This document shows, piece after piece, positions 13,502 to 28,900 of a stretch of DNA of 64,000 nt. Origin of the DNA: Rattus norvegicus (Eukaryota; Chordata; Mammalia; Rodentia; Muridae); NCBI RefSeq assembly GCF_036323735.1, contig NC_086022.1:71492702-71556701 (forward strand). Reading direction: 5' to 3'. Made by a program: the position numbers and the translations under genes. Positions within the stretch are counted from its first letter, which is position 1, and each line of letters opens with the position of its first letter. The notes under the pieces were generated by a model. It worked only from the letters and a program-made list of their open reading frames with translations, made no database searches and was not told the origin of the DNA.

Positions 13502-16500
13502 GAGTGTCATGAATTCTACAGTATCCAATTTAAGGAGTACCAATGAGGGGTGAGGAGAGCCAGGTCAGGATATAATAATTGTCTATGAACAAAGAAGTTA
13601 GAAGCAAGGGCAAACCATATTGGAAATGAGGATAAGGAAGTAACATAAGTAAACATGAGTAAAACAAATGGAACAAGCCATAGCACACCTGAGCACTTAT
13701 ATGTCGGCACGCATACCTTTTCACACACCACTGCCCTGTCGGAAACACAGCTTGCTAATGTTTTCTAACCCCCCCACCCCCAACAACATGTAAGCTCTCT
13801 CCCTCTCTCAATACCAGACTAATGCAATCCCTTAATATTTCCTGGTTTCTCTTACTCTCAGAAACTCCATCTGCAGGTTTCACACACATACTGTCACTCA
13901 CCGTAAGAACCAGCGGTCTCCCAGGCCATATTCGCAACCACAGATACCAGAGCGAGGCCACAGGAAACGGGGCATTTTCCTCTCCAGCATCACTGTGGTG
14001 GCTACAACCTGGAAGGAGATCATGTAGCAAAAGATCTCAGAAAGAGCCATGTGGAGCAGAGTGACACCAAGAATACCAAAAAAGGAAACAAAAATCCACC
14101 TGTTCAAAGAAGACCCTGGAGACCAGTTGTAAGGGGCGCTGTTCATCTATATCTATGCTTGTTCTACAACCATACTAATCTGGCTATCTCCTTAAAACAG
14201 GACAGATGATATTTTTGCTTTTAATAGAACAATTAGTTCTACATTATTATTCATATTCACAGAAAGTGACTCATTCCAACTAATGTGATTCCCCCTCCCC
14301 CACCATAGGAAAACCACAGACCAATGACATTGACTTAAATACAATTATTATATAGAATCTGTATGATATCAGGAATGAAGTGAGGCAGTTCCAGTTTGGG
14401 GCTTTCCTAACAAATTAAAAGTCCATATCTTAAGAAAGAAAAGGTTTGATTAACGTCTATCTACTCAGCAAGGAAATTTCTAGTAGCATGTCTCATGTTC
14501 TGTCCTTTGTCCCGTCCTCATTAGTTGGCTAGATGAAACAGACATCAAGCTTATCAAATTTGCCTGTGACACAAAGCTGGGAGGGATACTTAATCTGTGG
14601 GGTGACAAAATCAATATAAAATGATCTCACCAAAATGGAATGCTACTCTGAAGCCAGCAACACAAACTTAGAACAAAATGTGAAGTCCTACCCTTATACT
14701 TAAGGAGATTAGCTCATTCCTGGGACAAATCTGAGGGTTACAGTTGACTGTGCACTTAAGAGTGAGACAGTTGTACACCTATTTGAAAAACTGACTCCAT
14801 CTTACGTGTGATTGACAGTAAGTAGTATGTCTTCTGTAAGAAAAAGCCTCTTCTAGCACCTGACTGCTCCCTCCATATCAGAAACTATCCTGGCAGCAAA
14901 AGAATCAGGAACCGACTGTGCAGTCAAGATGACTAGGGGAGAGAAGACTATTGATGGAAGGAGCTGTCAATCCCCAAAATAGCCAGTCCGTCTTGGTACA
15001 CCCTTATGTGTCTTCTCTCCCTCATTGTCTTCCCTTCATTTAATCCCTTGGTTGTAACAGCTTCTCTTCCATCTCAGGACTTCAACTCATGTTGTTCTCT
15101 TCCTCCTCAGTAACTGTTCTTTTTTCTGAAATGAATACTCATGGTTCTTCTTCACGTAGTCTTCCCTTGACCCTTTTGTTCCACCAGAGGAGCCTGTTTT
15201 TCATCTAGATTATCACTTAGAGTCAATGGGTTTCAGTTCAGAGTTAGTCCTTCTTCCTAAAAGACTGGAGATGTGGGGACCTCATCTCCTTATTGCTGCT
15301 ACTGCCTCCACTATCCAGCCCTGGACTTTGTCTTTAAAAAATAAAAAACCTTTCACCTAAGCTTTGTTAAAATCCCATGGAAATTAGAATGATTTGTGTT
15401 GGGTCAAATATGCTTTTAATTTTATTTATTTTTTTTTGAGGTGTTGGGAACTCAACTTCCAGCCTTGGACATGCTAGGCAAGCAAGCCATATCTCTGGCC
15501 TAAAGTTGTTTTTTATCAAGCAACCTGGTTATGCAATGTCAGAAGAGTCTTGAATGGAACTTGAGTCTGCAGTGCAACTTGAATGGGACCATTAGAATTG
15601 TGCAAAACAGTATGCTCCGCCCCCATTCTCTTAGAAGGCCTGAGCATCTTAGGTTGCTTATCAATATAATGGGGATGGTTACCTTAGAAGAGGGAGTAGG
15701 CTTGAACAGGCAGAACATAGGATCTGGTAGAATGTGTAAGGTAGAGACTGAATTATATAAACAGATATGTAAATCTAGTTTGATTTTCTAAACTTCCCAC
15801 TTATGAGGATTAGCACATCCATCCTCAACTTGTTACAAAAACCTGTTTAGGATTGATTTATTTCTTTTAGTGGTCATTCACCTTCATTAATATAAACCTA
15901 ACTTGTATCTAATCCTAGTTCAGCTAGCTAGTCTTACCCATCTTTACCATCTGCCATAAAAATTCCTCCTTTGATAAGGGAATTTTCCAACTTTCTACTT
16001 AAATCCCTCAGTTTCATCTCTTCTTAGCACAACGTATATCTCTGTATCAGTTTTACTTCTATGAGTGTTCAGCTTCCTGTGAAGTGATTTACTAGGTGTC
16101 CATAATTTATGTAGCTTGGCACTTCAACTGGAGCACAGAGTATGTCTTTGATGGTTGTGTTTGTGCCCCAGATCCTAGACATAAAATAGGCTTTTGAGGA
16201 TCATTGCTTACATACCCACTATATAGTTTTCTGAAGGGTAAACAATGGTTATATTCAAATATTTATATAGTACTTATGTGGATGGATATGTGCTTTCTGG
16301 TACATAGAAGGAAAAAGTCCGAGCCTTAAGAATCAAATTACAGCAAGATTGGTTTTAGTTCACTTCAACATGATGCTTCTAATAATGAACGTTTCACAAT
16401 ATAGAAAATTCCTATTCTCTGAAACCTTACTCAAATATACAAGATAATAAGGTCATAATTAGACTAAAGAATATGCTGAATGACTCTCACACCAATACAT

Positions 16501-19500
16501 AATTATGCCGAGAAACAGCTCAATTATTTCTTAGCAGTATTTGGAATGAAGCTCCTAACTCTAGTATTTGATTAGCTTATTGTGATACAAAGAAAAGATA
16601 TAATAGGGATTTAGGGATTTATACGCTCTAATAGAAGAGAAAGTCTAAACTTAAGAGCCATGTTATAGAAGAACAAAATATTCCTGTTCCCTGTGGATTT
16701 AAAGGCTCCTAGATCTGCTTTTTACCTGTAATAAATGGCCAGACTCTGTGCTTAGATCCTCCACTGTATTATGCTTTTGTCCCTCCACCAATTCACACAT
16801 ACTTCAGGTGTATATAAATGTAACTGAAATGATAGCCTCTTGGGGCTCTTCTGTGACTCTCTTAAGAGTGGCTCACAATAAACACACCCTACTGCAATGT
16901 TTCCCTCCAGTTTCTGCCCCTCTGAAGGACCAACACTAATAACATACCTGTGCTCTCCAGAGTTCGTCCCTCTCCTGGGCCACTCGCCAGTGAGTGTCAC
17001 CCATCATGGCAATGAACAAATTGAGCATGAGTAGTGTGGCGATGATGGCAAAAGCAAAATAGGTTAGGTGGTACATGAAGGGTAGATCCACACTGTAATT
17101 GGCCGGACCGTCAATGATGGTAAGGAAGAGCTCAAAGGTGCTGAACATTGCTGTAGGGTAGTCGGAGAATTCTCCCAGACTCTCTGGATCCTCTGTCTGG
17201 AAGATGATATAGAAGGCTGCTCCGTCCGGGAAGATATAGTTGGGGAATTAAATTTTCATAGTAAGTAAGGTTTTGGTGGTCATTAGTTCTACTTCTCATC
17301 TATACACATCCATCAGTTTACACAGATGTACACACTACTATACATCAACAATGTAATTGTAATACTGGAACTGGCTAATCCTAAGAATCCTTACTACATC
17401 CACTGTTCTGAGTAATGATAACATGCAAAAAGAATTACATCAAAAAGAATTATAGATGTACATATATGTATAGTAAGTTATCTAACAGATTATTGCCTTT
17501 AGGAGAACCAAATATTTGAAAGATAAGTTATTAAAAGAATGTACTGCATCTAGAATGATTTCAAAGAGCAGCACACATGACAAGGCTAAAGGAAGAGTCT
17601 TAATTTTCATGGCATCTAGATAACTATCCATTACTCTGAAACTTGCTAGCCTAACTTTGAACATCACAGAAAAGTTATCTCTGACTCGTGTATCGCCTAC
17701 CACATGGCAGGTTATATTGGATCCTTATGACACTAGACCTTTGATTTCTCTCTGTATGGGATATGGAAACCTATGGCAAGGTGATCCCAAGACCAAATAC
17801 AGAGTCTGTATGAACTACAGATTTCCTTAAGTAAAATCACAAGCACAATGAGTACACAAGCAGTGACCATTTAGGAAATCATCAGTATAATCTTTCAGAA
17901 ACAATCCTGTTCCTGGTTCTCCTAATAGTCTGCATATGGCTGAGTAAAGAGATTTTGGGTAGAAAAAGGGATAGAATCAGGCCTCACAGGATAGACTATT
18001 CCAGATAGACTGCCAGTTTGATTCTTTCACACTTAAGATCTTAGTTTTTTTTTTTTTAATTTTTTATCTACTGTTCTATGGGCAACCTCACTGAACAGAG
18101 AAATTTCTAGAGGTATTAATAAAGTTCTGTAATGATGGGAGACAGAGTTCTTCAGAGGTCACTTTTATTTTGCACCCTCTTCACTAATGGATGACTAGTT
18201 TTAGACATGGAAGGCTTAGTTAGAATTGCAGGTTTTTCATGAATTGGACCTGGACCTTCCTCCCACCTATATGAATTCTCTTTTAACCACTTATGCTTCC
18301 TCTGTGCCTCTGTTGGCTTTTCCTTCCTATGCTGGACTTGTCACCTATAGTACTTGTCACTCCCTACTGTATCTATTTGTCTCCCTTCTTTCAGTCTTTC
18401 ATTGTCTGGACTCTCTGCCATGTCCCAAGTTCTCTAAACTCTCATTCTGAACCTCCTTTTTACAATCCTTTCTTTTATCAATACTTTAAGTGACTACATA
18501 CAGAAATAGGGCACTTTCTGTCTTATTGCATGTATTTTCCTCATCTTTTTAAACTGTAAATATAGCAGAGTATAATAACATGGCATCGTTCCTATTGACT
18601 TAGCATGTAAAAGATCTACAAATGTTCAGTGCTTCATGCTTCTCTTTCTGCAATATTTCTTTAAGGGACTTGCAGCACAGTTAGCTGACGTGAATCTTAA
18701 CAGCTCAGAACTCACAAATTCTGCATTCCAGGCCAACCTGGGTGGTCCTTTTCTTTGGATAGTGGTATGTTTTATTGACATAGTGAATGACAATAATAAA
18801 ATCAAGTGAATGTGAGAAAAGAATCAATTTTTCTGAAGAGCTGCATCTAACAGTCTAGAAGTAGTGATATTACCAGAGGCAAATCCGAGGATGACCATAG
18901 CCATTAGCCAGCAGAAGCGCAGTAGGTCTCCAAAAATCATCTACCAGAAACAAAGAAGAGGAAGAAAGATGAATGTCTCTGTGCAGTTGTTGCTAACAGA
19001 TCTAAATGTCCCCATGATGTCCCCAGCTCTGCTCTGAGCAACACTTTCTCTTTAAGCTATTGCTACCCTTCCATCCATAAAGGTTCTGCATTTGAAATCA
19101 GAAAGACATTTAGGAAAGCACTGACCTTCTGAATCATGATTGTGAAGGGGCCCAGCATCTGGAATCCTCGGGAGAAGTACATGACACTACACCAGCCCAG
19201 TACCAAGGCCATGGATATGGGGACCACCTCCCCATTCATACTGGTAAGCCTCATCACCATAATCAGTAGCACAAGGGAGGCATATGTGATGCTAGAGTGA
19301 AGGCAGAAAGCAGAAAGTGAGGTATGGGCTGTTAATATTCTGGTTCTACTGTATCATGATGAGTTGGCTGATAACCACACATTCAGGCCAAGTCTTAACA
19401 GCTAAAACACACTTCTAAAGGTACAAATCCACTCGCCAGAAATCCCTGGACTGTCACCCCATATTTGAGTCTCAGAGAGTAAACTGGAGACTTATAATAT

Positions 19501-22500
19501 TTTAGTAGATGAAATCAGAGTCTATGAGAAAAAGACACTCACATAATGACATGGAATGGACCCCCAAGAACTGTGTGTCCAAAGTAGCGAGAGGCACCAA
19601 CTCTGAAGATGTCTGGGATCTAGGGAAAGATGATAAAGCAAAATATAATATAGACTGCAATTCAGTATAGGACCTACCAGTAGATGGATTGCTTTATCCC
19701 AGAACCCCCAAGCCCCTGCTCCTCACCTCTATGAGTAGAATAACCACAGCCCCAATGACTGTCACGAGTTCTCCCACCAGCCGGACCTTATCCTGGTAAG
19801 TCACATACGCTTCCTATGGAAAGAAATCAGGACAAGAACTATTTCCTAATGTGAAGACTTGTACATAATGCGATTAGAACAGTTGGATTCTTTCCATGGC
19901 AGAAATCATCATTGTCATCTTCTAAACTCTCTTATTCACTCGGCATGCTTTGTTGTTTCATTTTATTTTGCTACTTCATCAGACAAGATTCCACAGTTTA
20001 GTCTAAGCAGGCCTTGCTATTAGTGCCTACAGTCTAAAGCTGTCAAGATGTGTGTAAGGCAAGGAGAAGATCTTTCACCCCATCACAATTTTCATGCTGA
20101 TTAACTCTGTGACCAGGACATGAGGTAGGTGTTCAAGGTTTTCTTGTGTTGCCTCATTCATATATGCTGTGAGTAATACTTTCTCTATATATTGAGCAAC
20201 TGAGATCACATTTCATAGCACAAAAATAACCAAACTACTGGGCATGGTTGTATTTGCCTGCAATTCTAGTATTCAAGAGAATGAGCTAGAACAATAGAGC
20301 ACAACAGGAGCTTGATATGGATGTCTCCTGAGAGGCTCTGCCAGAGCCTTAGCAATACAGATGAGGATGCTTGCTTTTAACATGACGTATAGACTAAAAC
20401 ACACTAGATTGTAAAGTTTTCACATAAAAAATTAGAGATATTATGTTTGGTCCATTAGGACCCATTTGGTGTGGTTGTCTATTGTTTATTGTAAAACTGG
20501 GGAGCATGTTTGCTTGCTTCTATATCTGGAAATTGATATATATGTGATAAATACAAAGGAAATGAATAAATGTCCAGGAGTGGTATAACTGGGTCCTCAA
20601 GTAGAACTATGTCCAATTTTCTGAGGGACTACCAGACTGATTACCAAACTGATTTTTTGATTTTTTTGATGGTTTATAGCTAACCATCTGACTGAGTACA
20701 GGACCCAAATGGAGGAGTTAGAGAAGGACTGAATGAGCTGAAGAGGTTTGCAACCCCATAGGAAAAACAAAGATATCAACTGACCAGACTCACCAGAGCT
20801 CCTACTAAATCACCAACCAAAGAATACACATGGAGGGACCGATGGCTCCAGCTGCATATGTAGCTGAGGACGGCATTGTCTGGCATAAATAGGAGAAGAA
20901 GCCCTTGGTCCTGTGAAGGCTCAATTCTCTAGTGTAGGGGAATGCCAGGACAGGGAGGTGGGAGTGGGTGGGTGGGAGGGGGAGCATCTTCATAGAAGTA
21001 GAGGAAAGAGGGATAGGAGAGGGGGGATCTGAGAAAGGGGATAATGTTTGAAATATAAAAACATAAAATATCCAATTATAAAAAGGAGAAAAAAGAAAAA
21101 AAAGAATGATAGAGCACAAAGGCCAGATAGAGTGTAGACCAGTTTGGTCTTGTATGATGAGGTAGCAAAATAAAATGAAACAACAAAGCATGCCAAGTGA
21201 ATAAGAAAGTATAGGAGAGGGTGATGATGGTTTCTGCCATGGAAAGAATTCAACTGTTCAAATCTCATTGTGGCTCCCTCACCTTTTTTAAGACATAATA
21301 AACATATCTGAGAATTCAGGGGTCACCATAGACTTTAAACTTACTAGCTCTGATGAGACCTTGAAACATTTAAGACCTCTAATTTAAGGGTTCTCATTTG
21401 TAAGATGAAAACTCTAATGCTCACCTCTTGGGGATGGTGTGAAGATTACAGTAGGTGGTACAGTTGGGTATACTTTAAACAAAAATACAGATTAGGGTAG
21501 AATGGGCTTTAGTTTTCTTGAAGGGCTCTGATTATTCTGAGACATCAAGACAGTTCTGGAGTCAAGGTCACATGAAGACATCATGCAGAAGTGGTGATAG
21601 AATTCTTTGTTTGTGATTCTTACCTAGTTAGAAGTCTTGGCCTCACTTAAGAATACAAGAAAGCTTTCTGGAAAAAATTATGTACAATTTCAACATGGAA
21701 TTATATGTCTAACCCTGGGAAATTAAAGTAGCTTTGGGGCTGCTCCAGGGTTTCTTGTTTGCTAGTTGTGTGATTTCTTTGCTTATGTTGTCCTTAGTCC
21801 TGGCAACTATATGAACTCACTTTCTTCTCTACTGAAATTCAGTTCACAGAAGAGGCCCTTTTATTTATTTATTGCTCCTATAGCATCTATCTCTTACTGC
21901 AAACTATGCTAATTCACTTTAAGACCCTAGATAAGTAGAGGAATAAATAGTAAACACATTAACTGAGAAATGACTTTAAATACCAGAAACTAGACAAGTG
22001 AATCTTTTCCTGCACAAATATTTCAAATTCTTTTCAAAACTTCGTATCTTGATCAATAGGTCTAGACCAGTGGTTCTCAACCTTCCTAATGTTGCAACCC
22101 TTCAATATTGTGTTGTTGTGACCCCCCAACCATAAAATTATTTCTCTAGCTGTTTCATAACTCCTTTTGCTATTGCTATGAATTGCAATGTAAATATGTG
22201 TTATGTAGGATCTCTGCTATGCAACTCCAAGGGGTTGTGACCCATACTTGAGAACCTCTGATCTAGACTACATGATCAACTTTTTCTCTCTTCTTTCCCT
22301 CCAGAGACAAAGACAAGATTGATAGTAAAAGTTTGTAATCCCAGAAACATTGAGACCTAGGCAGAAGGATTGTGGAGTCAAGGCTAAATCCCAGCAACCA
22401 ACAGGTGGAGTTGAAAGGGTTGGGAGTTTAAACCGATTGTTTGACTGTGTAACAAATCTGAGTCCTTCCTGGTTAATTTGAGACCTTGTTTTGAAAGATA

Positions 22501-22867
22501 GAAGGTGGGAGATTGTAAACTAGGTTTAGAAGACAAAAGAAGTCAATGAGCTCTGAAGACAAGAGTGCCCCTAGAGGCCAGTGTAGCAATGACACCATTT
22601 ACAGAAAAAGGGATCCAATCTCTCTGGGTCTCCCCAACACACCCCAGCAACCCCTCTATTTTCTTATTCAGCAGATATTTTTTAATATGGAGGCATTCCC
22701 TTCCACAAATTCAGCAGTCAGCTAGGCATCCAAGGACTGCAAGACTTTGCTTGAACTTCCAGCTGCCCTTTCTCCAAGGGTCCTGTCTCAAACCTGGCTG
22801 CAGAATATGGTGTCTTCTGTGAGCCTACTAAACAAAATAAAGGGCTTTGCTTTTTGCCCTTCTAAAA

Positions 22868-22913
<46 letters not shown>

Positions 22914-25900
22914 GTGTGTGTTTGTGTGAAATATGTCATAATAATTGTGCTAGGAACTTAAATCATTGGCCTTGATTGTATTGTTTTATTACTGACATAA
23001 AACTCTTTTTCATCTAGAATGAGTATCTACAATGTAAAGACAATGGTACTGCTTTAAAAACAAGAGAGACTTGAACTTCAATGATAAATGTCTGATGATT
23101 TAGGAAGTGATAACAATTCCCCTTTAACTAATACCCTAAGCTTCCCCAGAATTAAGCCCAAATAAATAAGAAATTTGCCTTTTGAAGTTTTAAAAGTTTA
23201 CTCTTTAGGGGTTGTAATCAAGATGTTCTGTCTAAATTAAACATCTAACTCATGGCTCTTTACATCCGTGGTTCTTCAAATAAGGTTTGGGGATCAAGGT
23301 TGTGTTTGGCAAACTGTTTAAGTTACCACAGCCACACAGCCTCAACGCCTGTCTGTCCAGCCATTCAGCTCCGGCCATGGCCATGTCTCTTTCTTTCATT
23401 CAGCTGGACTCAATGCCTTCAGACAAAGGCAAGGCTGTCTATCATCCTGATTACTCTTTATCCCCACAGTCTACTTCCCTCCAAGTCCCAAGACTAATCT
23501 TTTGGAAATGTGAACATTATCACATGACTTCTGTTTTATTTCTTTCCTAGCTGTCCACTACCTTCAGGATAAAACCACAGATCGTATTAGACGGTGTTCC
23601 TTAAATACTTTTCGGAGGAGAAAGTCACTAGATACTGTCTGAACACACTTAACAAATGGAGATAGAGGCGTGGTCTCCTCTGAAGAAAAAAAAGGTAAAA
23701 CCTGACTGAGCAAACTGGAATGAAAAATGCCTGGAGAAAGAAGAGTGGTAGGCCAGGATATAATTGCTATTTTGTTTTATTTGGTTCTAGTTCTGTTTTG
23801 GTATCTGTCTATCTATCTATGTATTTATTATTGACTTTTTTGTTTGTTTGTTTGCTTGGTTTGTTTGCTTGTTTGTTTTTTGAGACAAGGTCTTACCATT
23901 ATCCCATGGCTGGCCTGGAACACATTGTATAGAACAGGTTGGTCTCAAATTCCTGGGTGACCCTTCTGTCTCTATCTCCTGCATGCTAGAATTCTAGGTG
24001 TGTGTCATCACATACAGCAATGGTGTCTCCTGATGAATACTTTTGTTTGATTTTTAACATCTATGTGTATGTGTTCTTTTAATTAGAAGTGTTCGTTGTA
24101 AGATAAGGATCAAATGTAAAGCCCAGATTAGCTCTCATTACAAAACTCATGACTCTGACATCTCTCTGCCTTGAGTGTTTATGCTATATGCACACACATT
24201 AAGCAATGGAGTTGTGTTAACCAGCCCTTAAAGCAGGATATACTTTTTCGTCAAGAATATTAGCGGAGGACATTAGCATCTGACTCTTACCTTTTTTTTT
24301 ATACACAGTTTACAACACTGCGAGAAATTATTCATTTAGTCAAAAAGCAAAGAAGGAAGAGGGCCGTGGAAGCTGCAGAGAAGCAGCCTTCCCTAGAAGA
24401 TGCAGATGAATGAGGGAAATAAACCAGAAAGTAGAAGTGGAGAAACGTATTTGGAAGGAAACCAATGCAAAAGATGGCCGTTGCCTGAGTTCTTCTAAAA
24501 CTACCAGAGTCCTTGCTCAAGGTCACCTGAAATGTCAAAAAACACCCCATTCTACTTTACTCCTCTAAGTACTTCCTGCAAATAACCAGAATTTTCAGCA
24601 TTGCCACATGGCTAAGAATTTTGGGAATTATTAACAGCCTGAAATTTTAGGAGTAGTGATAACCTAGAATTTAATTGTTTCCAGTAACCAGATTTCTTGC
24701 AGGGACTAGTCATTCATACTTCACTGAACTGTTCTCTGTGAGGTAACTGTTCTGCATTGAATGCTCAGGAGAGTGCAGAGTAGAGCCTGAGACACCCATG
24801 AGCTTGAAGAGCTAGGTATACATTCTCTAGAAAAAGGCTGGGGATACCAACCACTCTAGAGCATACAAACAAGTTGAAAAAGTCCAGTTCAGACTTTGGA
24901 TTTTGTTCCCCAAACCACAGACTTACAAAGAGCCTTGTTGCCAGTGAAAGGATTTCTATGATTCTATAAATTGAACAGAGTTTCCTAACCAGTACTGTCC
25001 ACAAGAGTTAAATGGTAAGTGTTTAACACAACACAAATGGGTAGCAGGATCTTGGGATAATTTATGTCAACTATTACTTTTCTTCAAGGAATCTATAAAG
25101 GTTTTGATGGTAGGTATCCCGAGGTAAGGACTGCTGGCCATGGGAGAGTAGGATTCTATTCCCAGGAAATATTTCCTTCTCAGAGTTTATGATCCAGAAT
25201 TTACGTGTGTGTGTGGGGGGGGGCTAGAACTGGGGGACTACAGAGAAGCAGTTCCCTTGGAAGTTGTAGATGGAAGAGGGAAATAAACTAGTAAGTGGGA
25301 ATACTTTTCTCAGAAAAATTGATTGAGATTTTTTTTCTCTCTTTCAAGAAGTCATGAAGTAAGAGTGGCCACTCCTTTGTGAGTTGTTCTTGTGTGGCTG
25401 TACCCCCTTCTTATTTTCGTTTCCTTTGTTCTGGTGTGCTTTGTTTGACATGGTGCAGTGAGCATCTTACTATGTAGCTCAGGCTGACCAGAAACTCTCA
25501 ATCTTAATTTACCCTGGCCAGTGCTGGCAGGTATCACTTTCCTTTGCCCTTTGTAAGGGCAAAGTCCAATCTCTTTGCTTGTCATTCTACTACTGGTCAC
25601 ACAACTATTTAATTTCAGAGTTAGTATTAAAATCCAAGGAATCCGACTCCCAGGCCTTGAACTTCTCAATTACTTGAAAACTATGGCTGACCAATAAAGC
25701 ACATACTCATTCTGACACCTCTAAATCTGAGCAAAGGTAAATTAAGTTGACCTTTATATGGCTAAGTTTTTATGTACTTTGTGCTGCCTCTTGCAGAGAG
25801 AAGATTTTCCCCCATTCCTTCCAAATGTCTAGCAGGGAGTTGCTGGAGTATTCTCATAAAATCCCACACACGAAGCTAGAATATTTCTTTAAGGTTCAGA

Positions 25901-28900
25901 ATCCCAATAGTTTCCACAGGCCATAAAATATTCACAAAAGCAGTCCCAGATTGCCCCAAAATGCTGGGTTCCAATGCTATTAGTATCACTGATTGTTAAA
26001 GTCATTTATTTAAGCAAATTTAAATTCATTTATTTAATCAAAAGCTCCCTGGGTTAACTAATTGGTTAACAATTGAATTCAAGTCTAGGTATATTTTTAT
26101 ACCTTTATATTTTTGAGACTTTCAAATAATAAAGAAGTAGAAAAAAAGGAGAATTTCCTATTATTCAAGTAATTTGGTATAAAGTGACAGCAGAATATTC
26201 CAAATTATGTTGAAAAGTCCAGGAGCTCCTCATGTAATCCAAATTGACTTAGAACCACTACATTCTAGAAACTCAGGGCTAATGCTTAAAGATTAACCAA
26301 AAAATAGGGACTATTAATTGATGTTCTTTGCTATCTACATCTCTTATTACTGTATCTTTGACCTTCCTACTCCTTGCTCTGATGCAAAGGAAAGAATATT
26401 TAATAAGAGTCCTCTATTTTGTGCAGGATAACTGACTGAACCAAAAATGAAGGGACTAAAGATGTTAAGGAGAAAGAAAGAAGAATGGCTGGGGTATTTA
26501 GCCATTATTATGCTATATTTAGTCTTGAGGCAAAGAAAAAAGGATCTTTTAAACATAACTTAGACTATCTGGGTTAAAGAAATATGTTTATGCATAATTC
26601 ATCTTGCCCCAATGAGAAAAACACATGTGCGACCTACTCTTACTTAATTGCTCATCATCTCCAAGGTGCAGTTAGGGTGGACCCTCATCTGCATTGCCTG
26701 TTTACTCTCTGTGTAAGTGTGAGACAAAAGTAGGGAAAGACCATGTGGGAGGACTCAGGGCCAAAGACAATGGAAAAGCCCATCTACTCCCAGCTTGTTC
26801 TTGGCTATATTTTTTCTCTATTACCAGTCATTTCCTTCAACCACCTAATTACCATTACTGTCACTCTTCTTTCCTAGCTGTCCCTTTGCCTATACTTGGT
26901 CTGAACATTCATGCCCAGATGGAGCTACAGGAAGAAAATTCCTCTAAGCACCTGTGTCTACTCGTGACCTGCTGGTGATGTCATCCTTTATGTATATATT
27001 ACTGATAAAATAATCTCTCTCCGTCCCCCCGCTCATTCTTCTCTTCCATGCCTCTCTGTCTGTCTCTCTGTCTGTCTCTCACTCCCTTCATCCCCTCTTC
27101 TCTTCTTTCTCAGAATAATTTTCCAGTTGAATAATAAGCCATACTGAAGCCATGTTAAATATATGTGTATCATATATATATACATATATATATATGTATA
27201 TACATAGTAAAACCATAAATATAATTCATTTATTTTATATGTATGCTCTGTATACATACACGTTTAAGTGTGTGTGTGTGTAAAAAAGAGATAAGTAGGT
27301 AAAAAAAAAGTAGATGAAAATATAAAAAAAGAAGAGAACCAAGGAAGGTGGAATATCTTCATGTAGTTTGGGGTTCTTGTCTCTGTTTACTACTTTTATC
27401 TAATCCAACAAATTCAGGGCTTTGATTCTTGATTGCAGAAAATTTATCTTCTCCTTAGAGAAAACCACACCTTAGCTTACCCATGCTGAGTTCTTCCTAT
27501 GGCTAGTTTCCGTATGGACCATAAATCTCCAGGATTCAGCTCTCAGCTTGCACAATTTTTCTCTTTTATTTTTTACTTTTATCTATATCTCTTTATTCTT
27601 TTGATGAATATTTGTAAGCACATAGCGCTTCATTAATAAAACCCTCAGATGTTCTACTGGTTGACTACATATGGTTAAAGCTACTCATCAGAATCTGTTG
27701 TCTTTGTTACAACAAAATGGGAATTTGCTCTTTTTGACATCAATTTTAATCTATTCTACCCCTTTATCTGTCCATTTTTAACCACCCCAGATCTCTGCAG
27801 GACATTATAAAATAGCAGGTCCTACACCTGCAGGTGATTCATACTCAGCCGCTGCCCATTTTGAGCATCTTTCTGTAGAGTATCCAACAGAGACATAGAT
27901 AACCAACAGTAAAGAGGAACTCTTTTTTACAAATTAACAAATTTGATAATACCAACCTTTAAACAAGTTTTTGTGAGAAAATCTGTAACTTCCTACACAA
28001 ACACTTTTACTGATGTTTTAGAGATGAGGCTCTATCTATGGCCCCTTATCTCCTGTTTAATTCCTACATTACTGATAAGGTGTTGGCAACTTCCTGGGCC
28101 TATGACCAGCGTCTTTCCAGGAGAGCATCAATAAGGTCTGTAGAAAACATCATCATTTCATGCTTTTCATCCCTTTGAAGAAAAATTACCTGTAGTGGTT
28201 TCTGTTCCAGGACGGTGTTATCTCTAACATGTGTACGGTTGGCATCACGGAACTTGAGGGGGCGGTAAACACAGCATGTGGTGAAGCAGATCATGTAGAA
28301 GATGTACAGCATACCCAGGAGGCAGAAATAGGGTTGTCCATATTTCTTCCACTTCAGGCTCACCAGCTCCTTCACAGGGGTTTGTTCTAGAATCTGACGA
28401 GCCTGTCAAAAAAAAAGCACAATATAGAATGATCGACATGATGAGCAGTGCTGAGTTTTGAACTGCATTCCAGGGCAGCAACTATCATCAGCATCATCCA
28501 GTCACTCACTTCATTGATAGACACTTAGTAATTTCTATTGTATATTAGGTTTTGTGCTAGAGCTGCAGAAGTATTACAGAAGTAAACACAGTGCATACAA
28601 CAACATTGAGGCCATAATCGATGAGTCATAGGTGACTGAACTATGATAGGAAGGTGTGAGAAGCCGTTGCTCACTTGCACGTAAGATGTGTTTAGGACTG
28701 TGGGAGAATCAGCTGAGATTAGTGGACAGATATTACATGGGAGAAATAAACAATAACAAAGATCACTGTGCAGATGCACTGTAGATGTCATTGTAGGGTG
28801 TTTAGTTCTTTTTCTGAATGCAGTAGAAAGCAATTGAGAACTCCTAGCAAGAGATAGTCCAATTTGCATTGGAAGTATGGTTAGACGGGTGAAAAACAAT

